Part shown: piece by piece, positions 1-12,249 of the stretch | How positions within the stretch are numbered: the stretch's first letter is position 1 | How the letters are laid out: each line of letters opens with the position of its first letter | Assembly: GCF_000340215.1 (NCBI RefSeq) | Contig: NW_006921538.1 | Coordinates: 1 to 64,000, forward strand | Direction of reading: 5' to 3' | Length of the DNA stretch: 64,000 nucleotides | Origin: Pseudocercospora fijiensis CIRAD86 | Taxonomy: Eukaryota > Ascomycota > Dothideomycetes > Mycosphaerellales > Mycosphaerellaceae | The notes under the pieces: generated by a model | What the model was told of the DNA's origin: nothing | The model's input: only the letters and a program-made list of their open reading frames with translations | Databases searched by the model: none | Translations under genes and position numbers: made by a program

Positions 1-957
1 ATAGTGAGTGACTATAAGTCATAGGAGTTATCTAGGTTACTCTTCTCCTAGACCTATCCGATAACCTTATAGGTAACCGCGCTACTATATACTAAACGGT
101 ATAGCGTCTCGTTAGGTAATAGGTTCTTCGCTATAGGATCCTTAATATCGTACTAAGAGACGTTAGTACGAGGGGAGCGTACGCTATATATAGTACGTAG
201 TAGGGCGTCGGCTATAACTATATAGATACGCGTCTCGATAGACTCTTAAACAAGACTAGTTAGCGCCTCCGTAGCGTCGTTCTCGCGCTGTTTAGTATTA
301 TTATTTTAGAATAGATAGTCTCGTATAATAACCTCTATATCTTCTAGGCTAAGGATATAGGTAGAGCGAATCTACTTAAGGAACCGCACTTCGTATTTGT
401 ACTATAAGGCCTAATCGACAGTTTCGTTAATATTTAAGGTATAGACTATTACTAGGTATTCTTAGCCTATACGGTAAAGTCGACCGCTAGCTTAAAGCTT
501 AATACGGAACGAGATAGCGTCGAGTATAACTATATAGCGAGCTACCTTCTAGTAGTTAGCGGACTCGGCGCCTATACGCGACGATATAATTATAACGCGA
601 ACGTTAGGGTCGTTTAGGAAAGCGCGCTCGGCTAAGACGCGGCTATAATTACTAATACTAGCGCGGATTATAATATATTCGATCTAGAGTAGGCCGTATA
701 TAGCCTCGATAATTAAGAGAGAGATAGGTTCGTAGGCCTAGACTACGAGTTTTAGTAACTAGATAAGTATAACGTTGCGGAAGATCTCTAGGAAGGTATA
801 ATACTTTAGCGATAGGCGGTAAAGGAAGTTAAAGTAGCTAAATCGATCGGAGGGTAGTAGCGTCTAGAGGTTACCCTTAAGCGATATATAAATATACGTA
901 AAAGGGTCGATAGAGCTATTAGTCCTATAATAAAAGGTTAGTAATGTCTAAATTATA

Positions 958-1014
958 GAAACTTTAGGTATATACCTAAACCGTAGCTAAAAAAGGTATA
1001 TACCTAAAGTTTTA
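958..1014. repeat. Palindromic hairpin repeat (AAACTTTAGGTATATACCTA family)
   Basis: Two inverted arms, AACTTTAGGTATATACC and GGTATATACCTAAAGTT, flank a short spacer. It lies between two coding segments of the SNF2-like pseudogene, so probably inside an intron. Related copies occur at 2484-2584, 4158-4356, 4988-5014, 5238-5266, 7625-7680, 13031-13095 and 16405-16469. Confidence 0.8.
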
Positions 1015-2483
1015 GAAAACTTATAGTAAGTTAATAAGCTTAGTACTCGTATCTAAGCGGCGTCTTAGTATAACCGAGCTAATAGGGTTATTAGAGGTTA
1101 GTATAAGCTAACGGCGTAGGCTAGTAGCGTAACTAGTCTTATCGTCTTCGTCTATAGTATAGAAACGCTTAGTCTCTACTATATTAGTAAACTACCTATA
1201 GGCTATATTATAGATCGTATAGCTAGTATCGTCTATACGAATCTCGATATTATAGAAGTATATAGGTAGGATATCGGCGCCGATATAATAGTCGACGCTA
1301 TTCGCTATAAGTGTTTAGCCCTTAATACGGCGGATTTAGACTAGATCTAGAAGTAGTAGTATTACGAAGCCGATATTAGCCGTACTACCTATCGCCTTAT
1401 AGATCGCTTTAGGATAGAGCGCAGCTAAGTAGTACCGGTTAAGTAGGAGATTCGGGCAGCCTATAAGCCTATATAGGATATCTAGAATCTTGCTCTAGTT
1501 ATAGTCGTAGAGTGTCTCGAACTTATAAGATAGACGTCTATATTCCTCGACGTCTAGGCTATTCTTCTTAATACTAGAACCTAAATCTAGGAGGTTCTTA
1601 ACTTAGTGCTAACTAAAGCGGACAATCGATACTATATTATATACGTAGTTACGAATAACCGTAGCCGAGATAATAGCTATACTATTCTACGGACGTAACT
1701 TATATAGTACGTCGGTCTAGTTTGCCTTAGAGTTACCTACCGTATAACCCTCGTCGGCCGCGATAAGAGAGAACGAGTCTTCTAAGATAAGTAGGACGTT
1801 TAATATTATAAGCTCTACCTACTAGAGGTCGGTAAGCGTAGTGCCTCTATCCTCGTCGTCTAAGACATCGCCCGCTTAGCTATCGGCGTCCTTATTATCT
1901 TCGTTATAAGCTATAGTACGCTTCTTAGAGACCCTAACGGTCTATCCGATCTCGAGGATCTATCTAGGTAGTACTTAGTAGGTAGTAAGTACTAGATTTC
2001 GCGATATTTGTTTATTATCGCCGCTCTAGGAGGCTAACTAACTCTTTAGAGCCTCGAGGTTCGTAGGGATAGGTATAGACTCGGCAAACTAATTATCTCG
2101 CTAATTCTTCTTAATACTAAGTAAATAGAACGTATATATATAAATATGCTTAGAACAGTTACTATCTAGATCGTAGAAGTGTATACCGGTATTAGTAAGC
2201 TAAGCCGTAAGACTATTCGGTAGGTAGACGATTATCGGTAGGTAGTACTTAGGGCGTAGACTAAGAGTCGATATAGCTAAGCGTATAGATACTTTACGAT
2301 TAAATGCCTCGTCGCTCGCTTATATCTTCTCGATAATATCTCGCTTCTTAGGCGCTTAGTTAGAGGGAAACTAGTCGCGATAGGCTTCTAGGTACTTCGT
2401 AGTAGCTATATTTATTACAACGCTTATACGGATACGGACCTTATCTATATATAAGAAGTTAGCAAAAGTTTCGTTAGTAGGAA

Positions 2484-2584
2484 GGAACTTTAGGTATATA
2501 CCTAAAGATTATAACGATCGGAAATAATAAAACTTTAGGTACGTACCTAAATCTCGTAAGAATAGGTATATACCTAAAGTTTTA
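2484..2584. repeat. Palindromic hairpin repeats in a predicted SNF2 intron
   Basis: Several arms of the AACTTTAGGTATATACCTAAA family lie in about 100 bp. On the minus strand they sit between a GTAAGT donor-like site and TACTAACG/ATAG branch and acceptor-like sites, within the SNF2-like gene just after its ATP-binding loop. Confidence 0.75.
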
Positions 2585-4157
2585 TAATAAATCGTAGGGA
2601 AAACTTACTATCGTAGACCTTAATCTAGCGGGTAGTCTCTTTCGCTATTTCGTAAATCGTTACGAGGACCTAAATAGTCTTACCGAGGCTAACGTCGTCG
2701 CCTATAATAGCGAACCGAGCGGGAGAGAGTATTATACGCTTAAGGTACGTAGTACTAGACACCTACTAAGGCTATAAGCTTAGCCCGTAGTATATAGCCT
2801 TAAATCCTAACTTAGTAAAGCCGTCTAGTACGCTTAACGTTTCGGGTATAACGCCGAGCGTAGCGTAGGCGTCCTCGAACGTAGGTACCTTAGCGCTCTT
2901 CTAGTTTATAGCGGAGTTAATAAGCGTAAACATCTTACTATCGATAACTAGGGTACTATCGGTATTATAGGCGCTAGTACGCTTATTATTAGTGTCTTCG
3001 GCGTACCGCTATTAAAAGGCTTATACGTCGCTTACGTTAACCTTAGGTATTACGGTATCGAACCCTAGGCGCTCGATCTTAGTAGGATCGCTAAATAGCT
3101 ATAGATATAGACGTACGCTACCGGTAGTATTAATAATATTGTTAATATAGGTAATACGCGCCTCGTTATTAGCAAAGTTATCTAAGCGTAGGCTAGTCCC
3201 TAGATTTATATTACCGCGCTTAGACAAAATATCGAAGGTCTTAAGCGTAGTATCTAAGTCGGTATTAGCTTATATACGCCGTATCTCCGTAGTAGCAGAT
3301 CTATCGTAGAGACCCTTCTTAGCGAGGTCTAGTAACTACTCTATAATATTGCCTATACGCTCGTCCTATTCCTTAGTATTTACTCGGCTAGCTTTCGGGT
3401 TAATATAGACTAGGGTAGTAGTAGTAGCGACGCGGGAGATCTTTATCGGCTCGAGTAATAGGTTAACCGCGTTATTATTATTGTTCTTGTTCTTTATCTT
3501 ATTATATAAGTATAAGAGTAGCAGTCCTCGATAGAGGTCTTCTCCGCAAATATCTAGCTCTAGGACTAGGTAGACTAGCTAGAGAGTAGGTCTATAAAGC
3601 GTAGTAGGAGTGCCTACGAAGAATATAGGAATATACGCTAGATCTAGCCGATCGATTATAGGATCGAGGGAGTCTAGAATAACCTTTATCTTCTATATAG
3701 CGCAGATATAGATAAAGGCTATACGCTTTAGGTTGCCCTTAATAGTATCGGGATAGCGCGGGCTAGAAAGGGCGCGATCTACGACGTCGTCGTCCTCCGC
3801 GATTATACTCTTAATCTTAATCTAGCCTTTAGTAAAGCTAGAGATAGTCTTAAGGATCTTATTCGGCGTAAGCTAGAGTCGGTAGCTCTACTAGTTACCG
3901 TTATCTTTCTCGTCGATATCTATCTTATCGATATCTTTATTAGGGTCTTACTCTATTATATCGTCTAAACCTTAGGCGTCTTCGCTATTGCTAACGTATT
4001 CTAATAAAACGGGCTGTTTGCCCTTACGCTTAGTCGGTCTAGCCTTGCGGCGAATACCCGCTAGGGGTCTAGCGTACTTAGCCGACGCGCTCTCGTATTT
4101 ACTAAATATTCGCTATAATAACTTAGTACTATTCTAAAGAGGAGAATTAAGAATGTA

Positions 4158-4356
4158 GAAACTTTAGGCATATACCTAAATTATAAACCTTCGAAGAAAC
4201 TTTAGATACGTACCTATTTAATACGTAGAATAGGTATATACCTAAAGTTTTATCTTTAGAGTTAACTTAAGGCGTATACCTAAATCGTAGTGTTTTAAGG
4301 AAACTTTAGGTACGTACCTATTTAACGCGTAGAATAGGTATATATCTAAAGTTTTA
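4158..4356. repeat. Cluster of palindromic hairpin repeats
   Basis: At least two ~58-bp hairpins of the form AACTTTAGRTACGTACCTA ... TAGGTATATACCTAAAGTT lie in tandem with extra half-arms. The interior TTTAATACGTAGAAT is shared with the copy at 7625-7680, there in reverse orientation. The cluster sits between the probable first and second exons of the SNF2-like gene. Confidence 0.75.
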
Positions 4357-4384
4357 TCTTTTAAGTAGAATCGATATAACGGTA

Positions 4385-4925
4385 AAGGAAAAAAAGAATA
4401 AAAAAAGGGGGTATACTTAGGCCTATTATACTTACGACGCGATATAAGTAGAAATACTTAAACGCTAGCTCGAGCTTCGTTATTATATATACGAACTAGT
4501 CGCCGACTAGGATCTCTATAGCTTCTACGGTAGTCTCGTTCTTAATAGATCTAGAGGAGTAGGCGGCTATATAGATACCTTAACTATAGGATAGGGCCGT
4601 TACCGCGCCGCGGGTCTTGTCTATAATAGCCTTAAAGCTATTAACGCGACCTTCCTTAAACCTCTACTCGGCTAGGTTGAGCTTATCTTAGTCTATCTCT
4701 ATACCGATAGTCTTGTCCTACTTAGCTTTAGTTAACTTCTTAGGCGTATTAGCGGTCTTAGCCTTCTTTAATAGCGATTCTTTCGGGGAAGGATCGCCGA
4801 GGCTAAGTAGTAGGGTATACTACTTCTTAGTAGTAGACGTCGGGGTTTAGGGCGGGTCGCTTAGCGGACTAGTGCCTAATTTACGCTTACGCGCGCTAGG
4901 GATAAGTAGGGAACTTATAGCTATA
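4385..4925 (-). pseudogene. Basic N-terminal segment, probably exon 1 of the SNF2-like gene
   Basis: A minus-strand frame with few stops begins near 4920 (ATA AGT TCC, possibly a former ATG) and encodes a Ser/Thr/Pro/Lys-rich start (SARKRKLGTSPLSDPP) followed by a more ordered stretch to about 4390. It lies directly upstream of the SNF2-like frame. The gap at 4140-4380 consists of hairpin repeats and ends, on the minus strand, in a pyrimidine-rich CCTCTTTAG acceptor-like sequence. The simplest reading is that this is the first exon of the same gene. A separate small gene is possible. No domain is recognised in it. Confidence 0.45.
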
Positions 4926-5289
4926 GTTTTTTCGCGATTATAGTAATATATTTCTTTCGAAAATAGTTCAACTATTAGTATTTTTAAAGAAACTTTAGGT
5001 ATATACCTATTCTAGTGCTAGTAATAGTAAGTACTACGGAAGGTTAATATTAATATTTAAGTTAAGAAGAGGGAGCAGGTTTATAAAAGAAGAAAAGTTG
5101 TATTGCGTACGGACTACGTATTTGCCGCTAGCGGCATATCCCGCGTCTAATAGCGATATTTGCTTTAAACGCTTACCCGCACTAGTATTAGGTAATAGCC
5201 TATAAGGTTATATAAGGTTATATAAGGTATAACGTAAGGAAATTTTAGATGCGTACCTAAAGTTCTATTAAACGCTTATTATTACTGCT
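4926..5289. other. Intergenic stretch with half-hairpins and a short tandem repeat
   Basis: No coding signal was seen. It holds single hairpin arms at 4988-5014 and 5238-5266, and three copies of a TATAAGGTTA-like unit at about 5200-5232. It separates the leftward SNF2-like gene from a rightward coding stretch, so it may have been a divergent promoter region. Confidence 0.5.
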
Positions 5290-6913
5290 TACTATAACAA
5301 CCTTATACTACTATCTAATTAAGGCGAGGATATTATTCTCCGAACTATCGATCGAGCTAAAGGATTAAATCCTACGCTACCTAGTAAACGTTAGGTATAG
5401 AGACTATAAAGTCTAGGTTGCTTATAACTATAGTATAGATAGGGAGCAGTAGATATAATATAAGCGCTAGCCGGCGGGGTTCGGTATCGATAGTTAGACT
5501 CGAACTATCGTATAGGATTAGATATATACGGCGGTCCTAGTCGCTCTCTATATTAACGGTAGTCCCGAATTGCGACCCTTATTATATATGCCTATACTTA
5601 CTAACTATAGCGACGAAGCGGTTCGGATAGCAATAGCGAGTATACGGCCTAGTCTCCGGTTTAGCGAGGTCGTAATTAAGACGAAGTCGGATCCTCCTTT
5701 GCCTATTAAGAAGCGCAAACGCTACTTCTCGTTATTACCGGTACGGAGTTTAACGATATATATCCGTATACTCTCGATTATATAGAGTAGTTACTTGCTA
5801 CCTTATTATCCTTAGCGGCTAGCGCCGACGCCCGAGAATATACTATAAGAGACGTCTTATAAGGTATTAATTGATGCGAGTAGCTATAATAATAGTAGGC
5901 CTAGTACGATAGTACAATTGTTAGCCGTATTTAGACCGCTATATAGTCTCGGGAATAACCTTTACCTATACGATAGAGAACGTAGTTAAAAGAGGCTCGA
6001 CGAATATATTAACTTAAGCTCGGAGAGTGTACTAAGGTAGTAGTCGCGATCTATATACGACTAATTGCTATTCGTTAAGCACCTAGTAGACAACCTCTAC
6101 TTAAGTTATTATAATGCATTCTTCGGATATCGTAGCTCGGCGTTAGTACCTCTACGACTCTACGACGTCGCCCTCGTATATTTCCGGTTTATATAGACCT
6201 TACGTTCTAGACTCTAGGATATACGAGATAAGGATCGGCGGTAGTTAAAAGACGTATAGCAAAGTGCGGATAGATTAGCGGTATATACTAGATTTTGCTT
6301 AATATCGGTCGCACTTATATACGGCGGTTTTATATATAATGTTCTAGTTTCTCGCGCGGCGTAGCTACGGTCGCCGGATTATAGGAAGTACTAGTATTTA
6401 TATTAGATTGTTACCGATCTAGGTAATAAGAATAAAGATATATTTAGCCTTAAGCGTTATACTCGGTATAGACTCGATAAGAAAACTTAGCTATCGATAT
6501 AGTATCGCTTCTTAGTTTATTACTATCTACCGGACTTTAACGTTACGATAGCGGATATTAAGGCGCTTCGCTATAACCTTAAACTACTATATAGCGAGAT
6601 AGAGTACGAGATCGGAATCGGGGCATTTAACCTCGAAGGTAACGTTAAAGTCTTAGGAACGATTATATATTAGTAGCGCTATAGTATCGCCTACCTAGCG
6701 AACGACATAGCAGATATAACTCTAATCGAACTTCTAGAGGGGGAGGAGGCGTACGATAACGATATTACGCTCGTCGTACTATAGCGACTAAGTATAGCGA
6801 AGGAACGCGAGCTACTAGTAATAGAAGAGGGTACGGCTACTCTACGTAAAGTATCGATAGAGAAAGAGAACCCGACGCTACTTAAAGGTAATGTTCTTAG
6901 ATTAGGTATATAA
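5290..6913 (+). pseudogene. Unrecognised long coding stretch, RIP-degraded
   Basis: One plus-strand frame reads with few stops apart from RIP-type TAG/TAA, including AYYNNLILLSN near the start. A late segment (about 6440-6913) is rich in Glu, Leu and Ile and ends at TAA 6911-6913. A short uninterrupted ORF at 5570-5785 lies in a different frame and is probably a shadow. The middle (about 5860-6430) is more degraded and I could not confirm one continuous frame. No domain is recognised. An AT-rich spacer follows. It may be part of the subtelomeric element set formed with the next gene. Confidence 0.4.
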
Positions 6914-7790
6914 TACTACGATTATAGAAACAGTCTCTATAACATTAAATTATATAAATAATTACATAAGTATATAAATAAGTAACAACGTCTTTATTTA
7001 ATTAATTATAGTCCTTCTAGCTTATATAACTACGTAATAATTTCGTTACTTAAGTAGTTAACTATATAAAGAATTTAGGGCCTATTAAGTAAAGTTAGTC
7101 TACCTCGTTATCGTCCTCGATAACCCTATAGTATATATAAGGGTTAAGAGCTATAGTAATCTATATATTAAGTAGACAGTATAATAGAATATCTAGCGGT
7201 ATTCTATAGCTCCGAGTAAATATAGATCGCTATATATAGTAGTAGAGAACGCCTCTTCCGAGATACTAATTTCCGACTTTATAGGTCGAGATTTCTACCT
7301 ATACTACGAGGCTCTATCTCTAATAGTATAGTATAGCTTCCGAATAAAGAGAGGTTAGTACTATATAGCAATTTTGTTATTCTAAGCATATAGAACAATA
7401 ATAGTATAATAGAATCCTACTATTCTCGACGCTAGTCTAGCAAAGTCGACAAAGTAATAAACCTAGATTATACGCTATTATATATAATAGGCTATCTGTT
7501 TATTTAGTACTACGCTAGTCGCTCGCTATTTAATCTTATTCAAGCGCTATCTACTTAGTTAACCGGCCTATATCTACTTATTTAACTATACGATTAAATG
7601 TTATAGAGACTATACGTAAATAAAGGAACTTTAGGTATATACCTATTCTACGTATTAAATAGGTGCGTACCTAAAGTTTCTTTATTTATGTATACTTATT
7701 ATATAACTACGGTTTTAGGCGTACGCCCGAAGTTTTTGCTATTGTCGGCGCTATCTAGTAGCCGTATTAAGCGGTAGCTATACCTAGTGT
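6914..7790. other. AT-rich intergenic spacer with one complete hairpin repeat
   Basis: The region has low complexity (many ATATAA/TTAATTA runs) and no supported coding frame. A full 56-bp hairpin of the AACTTTAGGTATATACC family lies at 7625-7680, in reverse orientation relative to the copy near 4195-4240. Confidence 0.5.
7625..7680. repeat. Complete hairpin repeat (~56 bp)
   Basis: Arms GAACTTTAGGTATATACCTA and TAGGTGCGTACCTAAAGTTTC pair imperfectly around TTCTACGTATTAAA. It is the reverse complement of the copy near 4195-4240, so this is a mobile or spreading family and not a local palindrome. Confidence 0.8.
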
Positions 7791-10700
7791 TCGGCTAGCC
7801 TTACCTTACTATTTCGCGACGGAATCTACTCGTCGTTATCGTCGTCGTCGGCAGACGTAGAGTTACTATTATCTAGCCCTCTTAGTCGCTAAATCTGTCG
7901 CATCGCTATAAAGCAGTTAATAAGATCTTCGCTAATCCTCTACTATCCTTAATTGCAGAGTAGATTAGGAGTATAGCGGTATATTATATAAAGTTAGTTC
8001 TTCTTGTTTACGGTACTAACGAGCGACTAATACTATAGGATAGTACTATTCTAGATAAGGTTACTTGCGCTAACTAGGACGGCGGCTACCTACTTTACCT
8101 AGTATTAACTAGTAGTACTAGGTATTTTCTTCTATCGAACGGCTTAATAGATTTTGCTTTTATCGTATACTAGGAGGATGCGTATCTAATTTATTATATA
8201 ACGCCCTATACTACGCTTAAACTATTGCGCAATGTTTAGGTAATCCCGACTAAGTAAGGCGAGTACGTCGAAATAGTACCTCGCCTACCTACGCTATAGT
8301 TAGCGTTCCTAGCTATTGTGGCGAAAACCGTCGTCCTAGTTAAAGAGTAGCTAAAGGCGGGTTTGCTAGATAGCGGTAAATAAGGTAAAGCCGCCTTTTA
8401 TAGCGTTACTACTACCGCCCCGGGCGACGATAATATTAGGTCTCCCGCCTATTATCCGATATACGAGGTCGTACGAAAAGCTATAGAGACTAGCTCTCTC
8501 TTTATCGGTAACTTCCTCTAAGAAGAAGTAGCGTAACTGTACCTAATCCCCTAGACGCTTATCGGGCTTTAAGAGTATACGGAGTATATAGCTAGTATAG
8601 CGGTATCTATATACCTAGCTTAAACGCTAAAGCGCCTGTTTAACGATGCCTATATACTAATCCGAGTTGTTATCCTCTTCCGAATCGTTATCCTTACGCT
8701 CCCTATACGCTACTCGATACGTTTAGTAGGTAGTAACGAGTTAGTCGATCGTCTTCTTTACGTAGCTATAAAAAGCTTACTCTAGCCTTCCCGAACCGGT
8801 AGCTTAGAGCTAGCTATAGAGGAAGTCGGTAGCATAGGCGGTCTACTAGAGCGCGGCAGTATAGAAGCGTAGTTAAACCTAGTTAAAGAGATCGGCTAGG
8901 AGCTAGGCGGCGTACGTAGTATAGAGGCTTACTATAATATTTAAACCCCGATAACTTCCTTCCTACTCTCTATCGCCCGCGCCTAACTAGTCGTAACGAT
9001 TACGAGAGAGTCTATACTTTATACTAAAGGAACTACTATTATAGGTCGTAGTTAGTAAGTCGAATAGTATATTAAGCATTGCCGACGTAGAGGCTTCCTT
9101 AACGGCGCGGGTTATACGATCGAGTTAGGTAGTATTTACGCCTACGTTAACGGACCTTTATAAAAGGACTATATATATTACAAAGAGCTAGCGGTTTAAC
9201 TATAAATATATAAAGTCGACGACGTACTTACTCTCGAGTACGAAGAAAGGCTAGTAAGTACGACGCCTATTTACTCCCTCGGTTAGGCTTAGGCGAGTTA
9301 TAGGCAGATTAGGCTAATAGAGTAGGTCCTAGTAAGTACGAACCTCTCCTTGTACGCTAAAGGGAACGGTACTCGAGGCGTAGCTATCTAGCGTATTATA
9401 CGCCTATATAATTTCCGCTTTAAAGGCGTCTAAGATACGAGCTCGGCGAAATATAGTATCTTAGGCAATAAGGGAAGTAACGGCGGCTACCTAGTCGATA
9501 GTAGACTAGGAGAATGTAAGAAGCGGTAGTATTAACTAACTAAAAATAGGTTCTACCGTTCGGTTAATAGACGCGAAGAGATCCTTCGATATATTATATC
9601 CTTAGAAGAAGCCGATACTACTAAGCCGCTCTACGGACTTACGGAGTAGTTTGCTTTAGATACTATAAGCCTCTTATATACCGAACTACTAGTATACTTA
9701 AGGATACTCGATATTAAGGCCGCTAGTCTTCGTAACGCTATAGGCTATCCGGTAAAGGGCGATAAGCGGAGATACTACTACGTCTTCGACTACTAGTCTA
9801 GTAGGGATGTCTTCCTACGCGAGGTCGAACTAAGCGCGGTCTATATTACGATATATAGGGTTAAACTAGCGCTCGAGGGACTAATCGAGGAGTTCTTTAA
9901 GCTCTAGGGGAGTCTATACCTCTAGACGGATTTTAGTCCTATACTATATAATAACTAGTTCTATATACCGCTAATATATATCTAAGTCTCGATATAACCG
10001 ACGTTCGATACCCTACTATAAACAATATAGTCGTAGTATAGCTACGTCGACTATAGGGTCTTAATTTGCCGGTAGCGGATCTATAATATCGTAAGAGATT
10101 TTACTAACGTTACGATTATTACCTTCTACGCCTTATTTCTATTAAGCGTATACGCGATTATATACTTACTAGAAGGATAGGGGATAATGTACGAGTACTC
10201 GAGAAGGATAAGTATCGCGAAGCGTAGGAATAAGGATAGTATTAATAAAGTAAGCCTGTTTACGCTTGTTTATATAATAGCGACGTTACCGGTCGATCTT
10301 CCGATTTCGATTCGCTTTAGGGAGTAGAAGGTTAGGGAAGAAGAGGTATATATTAAATCTAGAAGTATCGAGTCTAGTCGCGATCCGTATATACTTATAG
10401 CGTTCGGGTCGTATCGGAGAGCGGCCTACTAGTATATACTACTCGTAAGTAATAGTCTTTATAAAGCAAGGCGTATAGAACAACCGAATACCGGCTCTAT
10501 AGGTCGCAAGTAAGGTTATAGGGAGGAGAAGTGCGTTAATATCCTAGTATCGAGTAATATAAAATAGCTAATTAGTAGATATAAGGTACGACTTCTCGAG
10601 TAATAGGACTATAGAAGGTATCCCGTTAACCTACCCGGCGAGGAGTCTACGCTAGTCGATGCCTCGGAGCTACTCGTATATATACGTCGGGAGCTTACTA

Positions 10701-11386
10701 TACTCTACGACGTACGTAAGTATATCCGGGAGCTAGTAAAGTTAACTTTAGGCGAAGGTAGCGGTAGTGCCCTTAGTAACAAATTCTACGAGTATAACTT
10801 TAGATAGTATCGGCTCCTCTTCTTCCGCGTCCGTATCCTAGTCTTAGGAATACTTATAAAAGCAACTATCTACGGCAAGCGCTTAGTAAAGTACTATCCG
10901 ACTATAAGGGGTCGATATAATAGATAGGTTGTCTAGTTCCTCGTCGGAATTAACCCTAGTATCGCTACTCGAAGGACTACTTAAATCCGATTAGATTAAA
11001 CTACTAGTTACCGAAGGTACTCGCGAGCTTTCGAGCGTAACGTCGCTATTATCGTCTCGACTCTACCGACCTCGCGGTAGCGTAGGTCGTAGCGGTAGTA
11101 GGGGTTCTAGTAAGGTAGGGCGCGGGTTGCGCCCTCTAGGATTTAGCCGGATACGTAGTAGGAGCCCGTATTATAGCTACGATAGGTAAGCTCTAGGACG
11201 AGGCCTTTATAAGCTCTCTTTTAAATTAGACCTAGTAATACTATCTTTTAATCTAGACGGGCTTCGTCTTAAGCTAGGGCTAGGAATGCTATCTCTAGAA
11301 TTAGACTTAGATATACTCGCGCTTACGATCGGTCGACTACGCCGTACTAAGGCTAGTAGTTAATTCGTCCTATCTCTTAAAGTAGG

Positions 11387-11668
11387 TAACGAGGGGCTCT
11401 CTAGAATAGGAGGGAAGGAGAGACTTCTTCGAGAAGTTAGCGAAGTAGGTTAAGTAGCGGACTTCGAAGCTAGTAATAGGGGAGAATAAGCTACGCTTAC
11501 TTAGGAGTCTAGCTTAGGCGGCGTCGTAAGTAACAAGGGGCTCTCTAGAATAGGAGGGAAGGAGAGACTTCTTCGAGGAGTCGGCGAAGCAGATTAAGTA
11601 GCGGACTTCGAAGCTAGTAATAGGGAAAAATAAGCTACGCTTCCTTAGGAGTTAGGCTTAGGCGGCGT
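11387..11668 (+). repeat. 144-bp in-frame tandem duplication
   Basis: The segment starting GTAACGAGGGGCTCTC at 11386 recurs as GTAACAAGGGGCTCTC at 11530, a 144-bp period that equals 48 codons. Both copies keep the reading frame of the long plus-strand gene (GLSRIGGKERLLR in each). Confidence 0.85.
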
Positions 11669-12020
11669 CGCTAGTATAAAAGCTAGCGAGGAAGGCGTCG
11701 CTAGTATAGAAGCTAGCTAGGAAGGCGTCGCTAGTATAGAAGCTAGCGCGGAAGGTATCGCTAGTATAGAAGCTAGCTAGGGAGGTATCGCTAGTATAGA
11801 AGCTAGCTAGGGAGGTATCGCTAGTATAGAAGCTAGCGCGGGAGGTATCGCTAGTATAGAAGCTAGCGCGGGAGGTATCGCTAGTATAGAAGCTAGCGCG
11901 GGAGGTATCGCTAGTATAGAAGCTAGCGCGGGAGGTATCGCTAGTATAGAAGCTAGCGTAGGAGGTATCGCTAGTATAGAAGCTAGCGCGGGAGGTATCG
12001 CTAGTATAGAAGCTAGCGCT
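11669..12020 (+). repeat. 30-bp coding minisatellite, about 12 copies
   Basis: The unit GCTAGTATAGAAGCTAGC plus a 12-base GCGGGAGGTATC-like end repeats exactly every 30 bp. In the host frame it encodes a decapeptide ASIEASAGGI with EG/GG and V/I variants. The unit length keeps the frame, so copy number can change without frameshift. The copies are very similar, which suggests recent expansion or correction. Confidence 0.9.
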
Positions 12021-12249
12021 AGTAGGGATTATACTATAGCGGACGAAGGGGGTCTAGTAGCTATTAGAGTAGGGCGGTAAACTATTCTACGTAGGGTAAG
12101 AGGACCTATATACGAAGGGAGAGTATTAGATAGGTATACTAGTTAAGTACTATCTATTTTAAGAAGAAGGGGACGTAGAGGAGCCTACCGAATAGCTAAC
12201 CGAGGCTAGTCGTAAGTAGGGATAGCCTATACGATCGATTATTAAACGA

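Larger units (their letters stand above)
1..4135 (-). pseudogene. SNF2-family chromatin-remodelling ATPase, RIP-degraded
   Basis: Reading the minus strand through TAG/TAA stops gives a long SNF2-type ATPase. The ATP-binding loop reads GDDVSLGKTI*V at about 2702-2670, where the family usually has DEMGLGKTIQ. Motif II reads ADEGY near 1760-1743 and is followed by a SAT motif (IISATVIRN). The C-terminal helicase lobe has *ASGRLYRIG* near 492-461, matching the family's QAxGRxxRIGQ. Stops lie almost only at positions expected for Trp or Gln, as RIP predicts. Coding segments are separated at about 2590-2480 and 1040-940 by hairpin repeats next to splice-like signals (GTAAGT donor near 2610, TACTAACG then ATAG near 2465), so these are probably introns. 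The reading enters the window edge, so the C terminus may continue outside. Family members slide or evict nucleosomes or repair DNA; the exact subfamily is not clear. Confidence 0.8.
7790..12245 (+). pseudogene. Long unrecognised coding stretch ending in tandem peptide repeats
   Basis: From about 9550 to 12245 one plus-strand frame reads almost continuously through RIP-type stops (segments LRYIISLEEADTTKPLYGL near 9590 and EEEVYIKSRSIESSRDP near 10340). It then passes in frame through a 144-bp duplication and a 30-bp minisatellite and ends at TAA 12243-12245. The part before 9550 is more degraded and its start is uncertain. No domain is recognised. I looked for RecQ motifs expected of a fungal telomere-linked helicase and did not find them. 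The stop codon coincides with the edge of the tandemly duplicated telomere-proximal unit, so the gene is convergent with the minus-strand ORFs of that unit. Confidence 0.5.

Noticed and set aside
5570..5785. 71-codon plus-strand ORF
   Set aside because: It lies in a different frame from the longer decayed coding stretch and has no domain; probably a chance opening.
11669..12020. CRISPR-like array of regular 30-bp repeats
   Set aside because: There are no spacers: units are contiguous, read in frame as a decapeptide, and the host is a fungus.
7790..12245. RecQ telomere-linked helicase
   Set aside because: Expected from its position, but no Walker A, DEAH or other RecQ motif was found in the readable frame.
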